Shown piece after piece: positions 17,345 through 24,941 of a DNA stretch of 64,000 nucleotides. The position numbers were made by a program, and so were the translations under genes. The notes beneath the pieces were generated by a model. That model was not told the origin of the DNA. It saw only the letters and a program-made list of their open reading frames with translations, and searched no databases. How positions within the stretch are numbered: position 1 is the stretch's first letter; the number at the start of each line of letters is the position of its first letter. This DNA comes from Pontibacter beigongshangensis. GTDB lineage: Bacteria; Bacteroidota; Bacteroidia; Cytophagales; Hymenobacteraceae. The stretch covers positions 62,001 through 126,000 of the forward strand of contig NZ_VFSD01000004.1 of assembly GCF_014332515.1 (NCBI RefSeq), in the 5' to 3' direction.

Positions 17345-17379
17345 ATACCGGCTCCAATGGGCACAATCGGAATCTAGGC

Positions 17380-17832
17380 TTAATTGTCGATCCTCAGGAA
17401 GTTGCCGTCCAGATCAAACTTTAATTCCTGGCCATTGGTGAGTTTCGCCTCCTGATCTGTTTTGTTCAATTCCCAGCCTCTTATGGCATGCGCGCTGTAG
17501 TTTGCCGTTACATATTGCAGCAAGGCATCTGGCACGACACTATCGGGCAGTTTATCATTCCATTCGATGCTGGTGCAGGCACCCTGTTCTGTAAATTCAA
17601 GCTGAGTGCCATTTTCCAGGTCTACATCAAATGAAACCGAGTCGTCATCCGTGTCTTTTTCTATCTGTGCAATAGCCTGACCAGGAAAGTGAAGGCTAAG
17701 ATAATCTTTGGCTTCTGCCGGAAGTTCGCCTTCGGGCACGATGGTATCTTTGTCGCAGGCTGTAAAAACAGCGAGGGCCATTAAGAATGGCAAAAAACGG
17801 AAGAGAGATTTAAAAGACTTGTTGTTTTTCAT
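17380..17832 (-). CDS. PepSY-like lipoprotein
   Basis: The 150-residue product has a lipobox ending at Cys26 (VFTAC). Two PepSY-like (DUF2874-type) repeats follow, at about 37-88 and 96-150. Each starts with a helix around a P-(A/D)-x-x-x-x-Y(L/V) pattern and continues into paired strands ending in a dG motif (LDGNFLRID). Such periplasmic domains are thought to bind or inhibit partner proteins. It lies 338 bp downstream of the SdiA-type fusion gene on the same strand and shares its N-terminal domain type, which suggests a functional link to the two-component system beyond. Confidence 0.85.
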   Translation of the reverse strand: MKNNKSFKSLFRFLPFLMALAVFTACDKDTIVPEGELPAEAKDYLSLHFPGQAIAQIEKDTDDDSVSFDVDLENGTQLEFTEQGACTSIEWNDKLPDSVVPDALLQYVTANYSAHAIRGWELNKTDQEAKLTNGQELKFDLDGNFLRIDN

Positions 17833-17890
17833 TTAAGTAAATTGTTAAAATTATAAAATTAAATTAACTATAGAGGGGCAGGCTAAGCCA

Positions 17891-17945
17891 GATTATTCTA
17901 ATAAAAATGGCCCTCCTGAGCCCTAAAGTTCCTTCTGCTGCTGCA
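17891..17945 (+). repeat. R1 dispersed repeat, copy i
   Basis: GATTATTCTAATAAAAATGG is followed by CCCTCCTGAG and, after a spacer, CTGCTGCTGCAG. The CTG end faces the stop of the fusion lipoprotein gene, 225 bp away. The rest of the 17833-18170 spacer shows no gene. Confidence 0.75.
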
Positions 17946-18170
17946 GTGGCCTAAGCTACTCGGATGCGTTGGGCAGGTCACTGGAAGAATAGACTTGTTG
18001 ACTCTATTTTCAGGAATCAGACGCAGTAACTAACATTATTCCATCCTCACCAATATGCAGCCAGCCAACAGTCGCTATCCGGAACAGTTCTTCCCGTTTG
18101 CTATTGCCTCTCCAATACTAGTGCCCAAACCTGAAGAAAATCTGAAGATTCAGGTCATAGTCAAAATTAT

Positions 18171-19442
18171 TTACTGAACACCTTTCTTGAATTTTACGAG
18201 CACGCCCTTTCCTTTCTTGCCGCCTTCGCTGGCAATATAAAGGTCGCCCTGCTCACCAAACGTAAGGCCTTCTGGCTGACGCAACAGTTTATCATCCAGC
18301 TTTACCACCTGTTGCACCTTTCCCTGCTCCGAAATGGTGAGCATGTTGCTGTTCGGGCTATCAATTATATAGAGCACACCCGTTTCAGGATCGATTTCTA
18401 ATGAAGACGACTGCAGCACATCGTATTCTGATTCTTTTTCTTTGCTGTTTCGCTGCAGTGCCTCCTGGTTTAGCGCAATTTGTATCACGGGGTTAGGGTC
18501 CAGCTTTTTTGTATCTAAAGAAAAAGCATATATGCCTTTGTTGTTGCCAAGGCTTTCGTCATACCCTTTGCAGGAAATCAGCAACCTGTTCTGGGCCTTA
18601 TCATAGGCGAGTCCTTCTGTATCCTGCGTGGCTGCAAAGTCTGTTGCGTAAGACACAGCCTTTGCTTTTCCAGACCTGAAGGCCGGCACCTCGAACAAGG
18701 TACCATCGCTTCGCAGCACATAGGCCGTGTTTTCTACTATGGCAATTCCTTCGTAGTCTCCGGCTGCTGCGAACGGAATTTTTTGTGTTACCGCTTTCTT
18801 TTGAAGATCATATAGATAAATGGCGCCCTCCTCGTCCTGCACACAGGCCATCAGGTCCGGCTGCACGAGCGCTATGCCGGAAATTTCGCGAAGCTCGGCT
18901 GGCAGCTCCCAGGTTGCCACAGGCTGCCCCAGACGAAGCGCCGGCGTGACGGTTTCCTTTGCCTCAGCGCTGTTTAGTGCCATGGCACCTGCCGTGACGG
19001 CTTCGCCTGCGGGTTCTACCAGTCTCCCGTCCGTATCGAAGAGCAGGGTCAGCTCCTGGTGTTTATCCTTCAGTTCTACCAAATACTGCGTGATCGTGTT
19101 TTGTTGCACCCGAAGTGCCTCCGACACTTTAAAATTGTTGTATTTCGACTGAATGACCTCCAGCGCCAATTGGGGCAGATACTGCTCTTCCATCTCTTCC
19201 AAGTATTTTACCAATTCACCGTCGGCCCTGAATAGTGCCTCTCTTTCACGGCCGCTGATGTCGAACTCTGCCTCGTAGAAGCCGTCTTCCAGGTCCCACT
19301 CCACCTTTGTAATAGAAGGATAGAGTTTAGAGAACTGCAGCTTAACCTCCTCGGGCACTTTTGCTTCATCCTCCAGCAGATCGCAGGAGGTTAGGCTGGC
19401 AGCAGAGGCCAGCAGAACTGTACAGGCAAGTAATTTCCTCAT
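18171..19442 (-). CDS. Lipoprotein: PepSY-like domain fused to SdiA-regulated-type beta-propeller
   Basis: The 423-residue product has a lipobox ending at Cys20 (SLTSC). Residues about 28-150 form PepSY-like repeats (VPEEVKLQFSKLYPSITKVEW, then a second unit ending LLFDTDGRLVEP). Residues about 172-423 form a six-bladed propeller of the SdiA-regulated/YjiK type, with the motifs LREISGIAL, DYEGIAI, DTEGLAYD, SSLEIDP and QPEGLTFGEQGDLYIASEGG. The gene follows the histidine kinase gene by 61 bp in the same direction, so it is likely part of that operon. A periplasmic sensing or adaptor role for the kinase is an inference from order and domains. Confidence 0.88.
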   Translation of the reverse strand: MRKLLACTVLLASAASLTSCDLLEDEAKVPEEVKLQFSKLYPSITKVEWDLEDGFYEAEFDISGREREALFRADGELVKYLEEMEEQYLPQLALEVIQSKYNNFKVSEALRVQQNTITQYLVELKDKHQELTLLFDTDGRLVEPAGEAVTAGAMALNSAEAKETVTPALRLGQPVATWELPAELREISGIALVQPDLMACVQDEEGAIYLYDLQKKAVTQKIPFAAAGDYEGIAIVENTAYVLRSDGTLFEVPAFRSGKAKAVSYATDFAATQDTEGLAYDKAQNRLLISCKGYDESLGNNKGIYAFSLDTKKLDPNPVIQIALNQEALQRNSKEKESEYDVLQSSSLEIDPETGVLYIIDSPNSNMLTISEQGKVQQVVKLDDKLLRQPEGLTFGEQGDLYIASEGGKKGKGVLVKFKKGVQ

Positions 19443-19503
19443 GTGTAGCTTTGTTATGTTGAGGAGGCAAGGTAGGAAGCCAATCTGAAGAAAATCTGAA
19501 GCT

Positions 19504-20787
19504 TTAAGAAACAGGCCGGCTCTGCGTAAAAGTAAGCAGCAAATGGTGTTGCTGGTCAGCGTACGAATAGGTGAGCTTTATCTGGTGCAGATCGCAGATC
19601 TTCTTGACCAGGGCAAGGCCAATACCCAGCGAGCCGGAAACCTGGCTACTGCTTATATAACGCCCTAGCAGTTCTTCAGGAGAGTTGTGTAAGGCGGCAC
19701 CGGTATTGATGATGCGCAACTGGCTTTTTGTTAAATGGATGGAAATGGTGCCCCCTTCGTGGTTATGACGGATGGCGTTTAGCAGCAGGTTCGACACCAG
19801 CACTTCTGCCAGGCCCCGGTTCATGACCCACCAAACGGGCTCCAGTTCTTCAGGCATCTCTATTCGCAGCCCCATCAGCTCTACCATTTCCTGCAACTGC
19901 TCCAGCTGTTCCTGAAGCAGCAGGTGCAACGGCACCTGTTCCTGCTCCTGAAATTCGCGGTTTTCGATTCGGGTAAGCAAAATAAGTGACCTGTTCAGGC
20001 GCGCCAGCCGGCTGACAGATGCAGCCATCTCCTCCAGCATGCGTGCCTGCGGTGGTGTCAGGTTGTCTGACTGCATGAAAAGCTCCAGCTTGTTGCTGAC
20101 AATGGCCAGAGGCGTCTGTATTTCGTGCGATGCGTTTTCGGTAAATTCCTTCAGGTTCAGGTAATCGCTGTATATTTTGTCGGTCATGGCCTGCAGCACG
20201 GTGTTCAGTTCCTGAAACTCGGTGGTACTGGAGTGCTTGAGCTGTAGCGGGCTGTAGCGTGTTAAGCTGTACTGCTTTATCATATGCAGCGTCTCATAAA
20301 AATGGCGCCAGGTAAACTTATTGATAAAATAGTTGACAAAGACCAGCCCGACCAGCAGCATCAGGAAAATCCAGCCCATGGCCATCATCGTGCTTTCGAA
20401 CAGGTCCTGGAAATCAGTTAGAGATTTCAGGATAGTGTACTCATAGGGCTTGTTGTCCTGAAAGGCCGTAAAGGTAAGCCGCCTGAAGGGGATATATTCT
20501 TCGTCGTAGCTACTGAAGATCAGCGTGTCGCCCAGTTCCTCCAGTTTCAGGCTGGAATGCTGCGCCTCCCTTACCAGAATGGCCTCCGAAATGCCGGAGG
20601 TTACGTTAGGCAGGCGATTGTGCTCCCGAATGTACTGGATGATGTTCTCCTTGTCGGTAAACAGCTGGTCGTCTACTTCGTCGTAAATCTCTGTTTGCAG
20701 GTGCTTGTAAAACAGCAAACTCCCCAACAGGAACACGACCACCGACACCAGCAGGTAATACAGGCTTGTTTGGGTTAAGATCCGCAT
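19504..20787 (-). CDS. Sensor histidine kinase
   Basis: The 427-residue product has TM helices at about 8-28 and 135-155 that bracket a periplasmic sensor domain of about 105 residues. A linker leads to a HisKA domain with the phospho-acceptor His221 in ENASHEIQTPLAIV. An HATPase_c domain follows, with the N box LVSNLLLNAIRHNH and G boxes around SLGIGLALVKKICDLH. The start codon shares one base with the stop of the response-regulator gene (TGATG), so translation is coupled. The Gln in HEIQTPL replaces the common Arg (HELRTPL), a variant frequent in Bacteroidota. The stimulus is unknown; the next gene encodes a PepSY/propeller lipoprotein. Confidence 0.95.
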   Translation of the reverse strand: MRILTQTSLYYLLVSVVVFLLGSLLFYKHLQTEIYDEVDDQLFTDKENIIQYIREHNRLPNVTSGISEAILVREAQHSSLKLEELGDTLIFSSYDEEYIPFRRLTFTAFQDNKPYEYTILKSLTDFQDLFESTMMAMGWIFLMLLVGLVFVNYFINKFTWRHFYETLHMIKQYSLTRYSPLQLKHSSTTEFQELNTVLQAMTDKIYSDYLNLKEFTENASHEIQTPLAIVSNKLELFMQSDNLTPPQARMLEEMAASVSRLARLNRSLILLTRIENREFQEQEQVPLHLLLQEQLEQLQEMVELMGLRIEMPEELEPVWWVMNRGLAEVLVSNLLLNAIRHNHEGGTISIHLTKSQLRIINTGAALHNSPEELLGRYISSSQVSGSLGIGLALVKKICDLHQIKLTYSYADQQHHLLLTFTQSRPVS

Positions 20788-21461
20788 CAGCAGCTGAATT
20801 TGTAGCCCAGCCCATACACCGTCTGAATGTAATCTTCTCCGCAGGAGTCGAGCAGTTTACGGCGCAGGTTCTTGATGTGCGTATAGATAAAGTCCAGGGA
20901 GTCCAGGCCATCCATGTGGTCGCCCCACAAATGTTCTGCAATAGAATCTTTGGTGAGCACCCGGTTGCGGTTAGAAAGAAAATATAGCAGCAGGAAATAC
21001 TCTTTTTTAGTTAGGGGCAGCTTTCTGTCATCAACCATCACTTCTGCCGAATCTGTAAATACCTCTAGCCGGCCGGCACGCACTGTTTTCCGGCCGTTGA
21101 AGTTACGGCGCCTGATAACGGATTTGAGCCGTGCGTTCAGTTCAGACAGGTGGAAGGGCTTGGTCAGGTAATCGTCTGCTCCCATCTCCAACCCTGTCAG
21201 CTTATCATCCAGGGCATTTTTTGCAGAGATTATGATTATCCCAGTCTCCGGATTATTCTCCTTCACCAGCTTTACCACCTCCAGCCCATTGCCGCCGGGT
21301 AAGGTAAGGTCCACAATCAGACATTCGTACGTGAAATCTGCCGCCTTTATCCTGGCTTCTCTTAAATCCGTGGCACTTTCACAGATGTAACCCTCCTGCT
21401 GTAAATAGGTCACTACAGATTCTCGCAATGCCTGCTCGTCTTCAACTACCAGAACTTTCAT
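20787..21461 (-). CDS. OmpR/PhoB-type response regulator
   Basis: The 224-residue product has a receiver domain (about 1-115) with acidic pair Glu7-Asp8, phospho-acceptor Asp51 (LIVDLTLPG) and the switch Lys in ISAKNALDDK. A winged-helix DNA-binding domain follows (about 130-224, LTKKEYFLLLYFLSNRNRVL ... YTHIKNLRRKL). It is the first gene of the operon and overlaps the kinase gene by one base. Targets are not visible; the neighbouring lipoprotein genes are natural candidates. Confidence 0.96.
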   Translation of the reverse strand: MKVLVVEDEQALRESVVTYLQQEGYICESATDLREARIKAADFTYECLIVDLTLPGGNGLEVVKLVKENNPETGIIIISAKNALDDKLTGLEMGADDYLTKPFHLSELNARLKSVIRRRNFNGRKTVRAGRLEVFTDSAEVMVDDRKLPLTKKEYFLLLYFLSNRNRVLTKDSIAEHLWGDHMDGLDSLDFIYTHIKNLRRKLLDSCGEDYIQTVYGLGYKFSC

Positions 21462-21540
21462 AAGCTAATTTTAGGTTGCGCGAAAATAATCCTGAATTCT
21501 GAAGCAATTCTGTGCACCGGGGCCGAATTAATCTGGCAAG

Positions 21541-21607
21541 TTTTATTACTGGCAGCTTTAAAGGCATCTGCTATTATTCTGAATTTTGAATTTGGCGAAG
21601 TACTAAG
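21541..21607 (-). repeat. R5/R3 repeat copy (diverged)
   Basis: It shows GGCAGCTTTAAAGGCATCTG and then GAATTTGGCGAAGTACTAAGG, i.e. in the sense of the family TTAGTACTTCGCCAAATTC. No gene ends here, so this may mark a lost gene or an independent insertion. Confidence 0.5.
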
Positions 21608-21759
21608 GCTCCATAAAGTTTAAATCGTGGGGTTTCCTGGAAATTTCTATATAGAAACATAATAGTCTGAAGACTTAAGCACATGTCTATGTCATAAGTG
21701 GCGCTGCGCATAACACATGCGCCAGTTTCGGGAAAGCCCACTACCGATTTTTTTATCCG

Positions 21760-21918
21760 GCACTAAGTACATGGAGGTAAAATCTGTCGTATACGGGCAG
21801 GGCCAGCAGGAGCAGAAGAGGTCTCCGAAGGGCTGTTTTGATTAGAATAATTCCGATAGACAGACTTCTTTCTCTTCTCAAACTGACCTGGCTATAGTGA
21901 TTGGCATGTACTTAGTGC
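21760..21918. mobile_element. MITE-like element: 14-bp terminal inverted repeats around R1
   Basis: GCACTAAGTACATG at 21760-21773 and CATGTACTTAGTGC at 21905-21918 are exact reverse complements. The 159-bp interval has R1 copy j at its centre and no coding capacity. No clear target-site duplication is seen in the flanks. A diverged relative lies at 56426-56549, and the right half is similar to the flank of R1 copy m at 29834. Confidence 0.55.
21804..21852 (-). repeat. R1 dispersed repeat, copy j
   Basis: CAGCAGGAGCAGAAGAGG, CTCCGAAGGG, then TTTTGATTAGAATAATT. It lies inside the inverted-repeat element. Confidence 0.8.
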
Positions 21919-22010
21919 TACCTAAAGCATTACATGTCGGTGTTGGCTTCAAAGCAGCTAGAGTTGCCGGTGAAAACAACTGCAAAAGGAAAAGCCGACA
22001 AAGAATTTAT

Positions 22011-22038
22011 TTTAAATTTTCAATTTGGCGAAGCACTA
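22011..22038 (-). repeat. R3 repeat at the 3' end of the topoisomerase IB gene
   Basis: On the minus strand it reads CTAGTGCTTCGCCAAATTGA. The last codons and the TGA stop of the topoisomerase gene lie inside this repeat, in a frame that skips its TAG. Confidence 0.65.
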
Positions 22039-23129
22039 GCCGCCTTCTTTTCGCGTGCCACCTTCTGCAGCATTTTGAGCACCAGTTCTTCCGTGCCAGA
22101 CAGGTTTTCTGTGGATGGCTTGCCGGCATCGTGCCGCCTGAGATACTGCATCAGCTTGTCTTCCCTGAACAGGTTCACCACTTCCGGATGAATGTAGTAC
22201 TTGGAACAAACCGTGGGCGTATTCCCCAGGCTTCTGGCCACCATCTTCACCGACTCCTTGATGCTTTTCTCCTTCCCAAGCTCCGGGTTCTCGTCCAGCA
22301 CCTGCTCCAGGCACTCCACCATGCGCACGGTGCCGCCCCAGGTCCGGAAATCCTTGGCCGTGAAATCATGTGCTGTGGCCTCCCGCAGGTAAGCGTTCAC
22401 ATCGCCCGACTCCAGCGTTTGCCGCTGTCCGTCTTCGTCGTAATACTGGAAAAGGTCGTAGCCCGGAATATCTTTACACTTTTTCACCAGCCGTGCCAGC
22501 CGCCGGTCCTTTAGGTCTACCTCATGCTCCACCCCTTTCTTGCCCCTGAACGAAAACTTCAGCTGGCTGCCATTGATCTGCACATGCCGGTCGCGGAGCG
22601 TAGTAAGGCCATACGATTTGTTTGATTTGGCGTAGGCACGGTTTCCGATTCTTATCAGGGCATTGTCGAGGAGCGAGAGCACCACCGCCGTTACGCGCCG
22701 CTTGTCCAGTTTTCGGGAGTTTATGTCTGTCTCTATCTGTTGCCGCAGCCTGGGGAGCGATTTTCCGAACTGGATCATGCGCCCGAATTTAGTAAGGCTG
22801 CGGGCCTTCTGCCATTCGGGGTGATACATGTATTGCTTGCGCCCTTTGTCGTCGCGGCCGGTTGCCTGCAGGTGCCCCTTGGAGTGAGGCGATATCCAGA
22901 CATCCGTCCAGGCGGGCGGAATAACGAGTTTGCTTATCCGCTCCAGCGTCTTCTCATCCGAAACACGTTCGCCTTTGGCATCTTCAAAATAAAATCCTTT
23001 GCCTGATTTCCGGCGGGTAATGCCGGGTTTTTCGTCGGAAGTGTATCGTAGGCCCGCCCATGCGGCAGATTTTGCCGGGTCGGTGTGTAATTCGTGCAGT
23101 TCGTTCTTCTTGGCCATCTCCTGAGGCAT
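22020..23129 (-). CDS. DNA topoisomerase IB (viral/poxvirus-like bacterial type)
   Basis: The 369-residue product has the bacterial TopIB layout. An N-terminal beta domain (about 25-105) includes GRKQYMYHPEW. The catalytic domain follows, with Arg residues in RIGNRAYA and TWGGTVRM, and the nucleophile Tyr312 in NTPTVCSKYYIHP. The enzyme relaxes supercoils through a 3'-phosphotyrosyl link. ATG codons at residues 1 and 5 are both possible starts; MAKKN at residue 5 may be the true one. The last five residues (SASPN) and the stop are encoded by an R3 repeat, so the C-terminus was probably altered by it. It stands alone. Confidence 0.95.
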   Translation of the reverse strand: MPQEMAKKNELHELHTDPAKSAAWAGLRYTSDEKPGITRRKSGKGFYFEDAKGERVSDEKTLERISKLVIPPAWTDVWISPHSKGHLQATGRDDKGRKQYMYHPEWQKARSLTKFGRMIQFGKSLPRLRQQIETDINSRKLDKRRVTAVVLSLLDNALIRIGNRAYAKSNKSYGLTTLRDRHVQINGSQLKFSFRGKKGVEHEVDLKDRRLARLVKKCKDIPGYDLFQYYDEDGQRQTLESGDVNAYLREATAHDFTAKDFRTWGGTVRMVECLEQVLDENPELGKEKSIKESVKMVARSLGNTPTVCSKYYIHPEVVNLFREDKLMQYLRRHDAGKPSTENLSGTEELVLKMLQKVAREKKAASASPN

Positions 23130-23230
23130 TATCTATCTTACCTCCTGCACTACATACCTTATTTTATTGCAAAAGTTTCCGGTGGGTTTCCGGGAGGCGC
23201 TGCTGCCAGCTGCATTTTGGCAAACATCCG

Positions 23231-23239
23231 TATCTTTGC
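23231..23239 (+). promoter_or_regulatory. Possible -7 box upstream of the small membrane protein
   Basis: TATCTTTGC fits the Bacteroidota -7 consensus TAnnTTTG and lies 24 bp before the ATG at 23263. I see no matching -33 box. Confidence 0.35.
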
Positions 23240-23262
23240 CCCTGCCAAAACTATTTTACAAC

Positions 23263-23676
23263 ATGCACCACCACCTCTCCTATCTGTATGCTTTTTTTGG
23301 GCTATTCCTGATTGGCTGTGGCCTACTGTCGGTTTTGCTTTTAGGCTGGAAGGCGAAAACAGCCTTGGCTTCGGGTAGCATGTCTGGCTTTATCGCTTTA
23401 ACGGCCGGCCACTTCCTGAACCTCGGCCAGGCCTGGGCACTCTACCTGGGCACAACAGAAGCCGCCATCCTGACCGGAGTTTTTGCCTGGCGGGCGAGTG
23501 CGGCTTTTTTAACCCTCACGGAACTGCTGCAAAAGCAGGATAAGGCGGCCATCCGTCAAAAAAGCGTTGCCTTCCTGATCATTGCGACCATGTTAGTGAT
23601 GGCCCTGCTGGTGCTGGCCTTGTCTGCCACGTTCTTTAAAGATGCCCTTGCTGCTACAGGCCTGGGGGAAGTCTAA
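23263..23676 (+). CDS. Small polytopic membrane protein, unknown
   Basis: With the ATG at 23263 the product is 137 residues and starts MHHHLSYLYAFFGLFLIG, straight into a TM helix. An upstream start at 23167 would add a non-membrane stretch that overlaps the likely promoter. About four hydrophobic helices are visible (5-25, 35-60, 65-85 and 108-130), and a Gln/Lys-rich loop lies near 95-105. I recognise no family. It is divergent from topoisomerase IB across a short spacer and is followed 30 bp later by R1. Confidence 0.65.
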   Translation: MHHHLSYLYAFFGLFLIGCGLLSVLLLGWKAKTALASGSMSGFIALTAGHFLNLGQAWALYLGTTEAAILTGVFAWRASAAFLTLTELLQKQDKAAIRQKSVAFLIIATMLVMALLVLALSATFFKDALAATGLGEV

Positions 23677-23705
23677 AGGCACAGACTCCTTTTCTGCATA
23701 GCAGA

Positions 23706-23754
23706 AGCAGCAGGAGCAGCAGAACCTCCGGAGGGGCTTTTTGATTAGAATAAT
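23706..23754 (-). repeat. R1 dispersed repeat, copy k
   Basis: GCAGCAGGAGCAGCAG, the perfect palindrome CCTCCGGAGG, then TTTTTGATTAGAATAATC. The CAG end faces the stop of the gene just upstream. The remaining spacer to 24069 shows no gene. Confidence 0.85.
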
Positions 23755-24069
23755 CGGGTTGCCGCATGCCATAAAGACGGGGCCACCGCTAAAAACCCGG
23801 CCTTCCCGGGTAGGGTAAGACTGACGAGATACTGCACCTCCATAGCCCCTGAAAAACGTCAGGACCTTTCTTCTTTAACCATAACCATCATTTTTTAAGA
23901 AAACTTAGAACCATAGTGGCCGCTCCGGGTGGCCTAACACAAAGCCTTTTTGTCCGTAAAGGCAGATACATATCAAAAATTAACTTTAGCGGCAACCGGA
24001 AATCCTCCTGGTTACCTGGAGCAATGCCGGACGCTAACCTTTTATATCTTTAAATTTAAGTATCTCTAA

Positions 24070-24894
24070 ATGAACAAATTTTTCTTTACCCCTTCCGGCT
24101 TCGTTTGTTTTCTGGCCTTATTTTTCCTGGCCAGCTGTTCCGACAACGAGGGCGTTATTTTCTCTACCCAGGACGATGTAAACCTGGGAGCTCAGGTAGC
24201 GGCAGAGGTCGACTCCACTTACCGGGCCGAGGGAAAACTGCTCGAGCGCAACAGCGCCAATGCCAAAGCGTACCAGCACCTGGACCGCATCGTGGACCGC
24301 GTCCTCAACTCCGGGCAGGTAAAGTACCGCACCGAGTTTCCGTGGACAGTAAAAATAATCCGTGACGACGAGAACCTTAACGCTTTTGCGGCACCCGGAG
24401 GCTATATTTATGTATTTACCGGCATTATCCGCTACCTCGAAGACGAAGATCACTTTGCTGGCGTGCTGGCCCATGAGATTGCCCATGCCGACAAACGGCA
24501 CAGCGTAAGGCAGCTACAACGCGACTACGGCATTTCGCTGTTACTGTCGGTGGCGCTTGGCAACAATGCCGGTGCCTTGCAGCAGATAGCGGCGCAGCTG
24601 GCCGGCACGCTGGCCGGGCTCAGGTTTAGCCGCGAAGCAGAAACTGAGGCCGACGACACCTCTGTCATTTACCTGGGCGGCACCAACCACTATGCCTGCG
24701 ATGGCGCAGCCGGCTTCTTTATGAAGCTGAACGCAGAGGCGCAGCAAGGCAACCCGCCTGAGTTTCTCAGCACCCACCCAAACCCCGAAAACAGAGTGGA
24801 GAACATACAGCAGCGGGCACGGGAAAACGGCTGCAGCACCACCTCCGCCACCGATTCCGACTTCAACGAACTGAAAAAAAGCCTTAACCTATAA
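24070..24894 (+). CDS. M48 family metalloprotease lipoprotein
   Basis: The 274-residue product has a lipobox ending at Cys23 (FLASC) and an M48 catalytic domain with HEIAH at 135-139. The third zinc ligand is expected in SREAETEADD (about 189-198), and the C-terminal STHPNPENRV motif is typical of the LoiP/BepA-like group. The first part of the mature chain (DDVNLGAQVAAEVDS) also fits that group. These are periplasmic membrane-bound proteases or chaperones for outer-membrane proteins. The gene is followed 47 bp later by the App1-type gene on the same strand, so they are probably co-transcribed through a small hairpin at 24906-24925. Confidence 0.92.
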   Translation: MNKFFFTPSGFVCFLALFFLASCSDNEGVIFSTQDDVNLGAQVAAEVDSTYRAEGKLLERNSANAKAYQHLDRIVDRVLNSGQVKYRTEFPWTVKIIRDDENLNAFAAPGGYIYVFTGIIRYLEDEDHFAGVLAHEIAHADKRHSVRQLQRDYGISLLLSVALGNNAGALQQIAAQLAGTLAGLRFSREAETEADDTSVIYLGGTNHYACDGAAGFFMKLNAEAQQGNPPEFLSTHPNPENRVENIQQRARENGCSTTSATDSDFNELKKSLNL

Positions 24895-24941
24895 CCAGAA
24901 CCGGCAGCCTGCTTTCTGGCAGGCTCGCCACAACCCGGGCT

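Larger units (their letters stand above)
16841..17379. other. Spacer with terminator, R2 and R1 stacked
   Basis: This 539-bp spacer downstream of the PepSY-like gene holds, in that gene's sense direction, R1 copy h, then an R2 copy, then a terminator. No gene is seen. The repeats lie between stop codon and terminator and so are probably transcribed. Confidence 0.6.
21462..22019. other. Spacer holding R5 and an R1-bearing inverted-repeat element
   Basis: This 558-bp gene-free spacer contains a diverged R5/R3 copy, then the 159-bp element with terminal inverted repeats, then the R3 at the topoisomerase IB stop. A plus-strand frame at 21897 is antisense to the topoisomerase gene and is not called. 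Confidence 0.55.
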
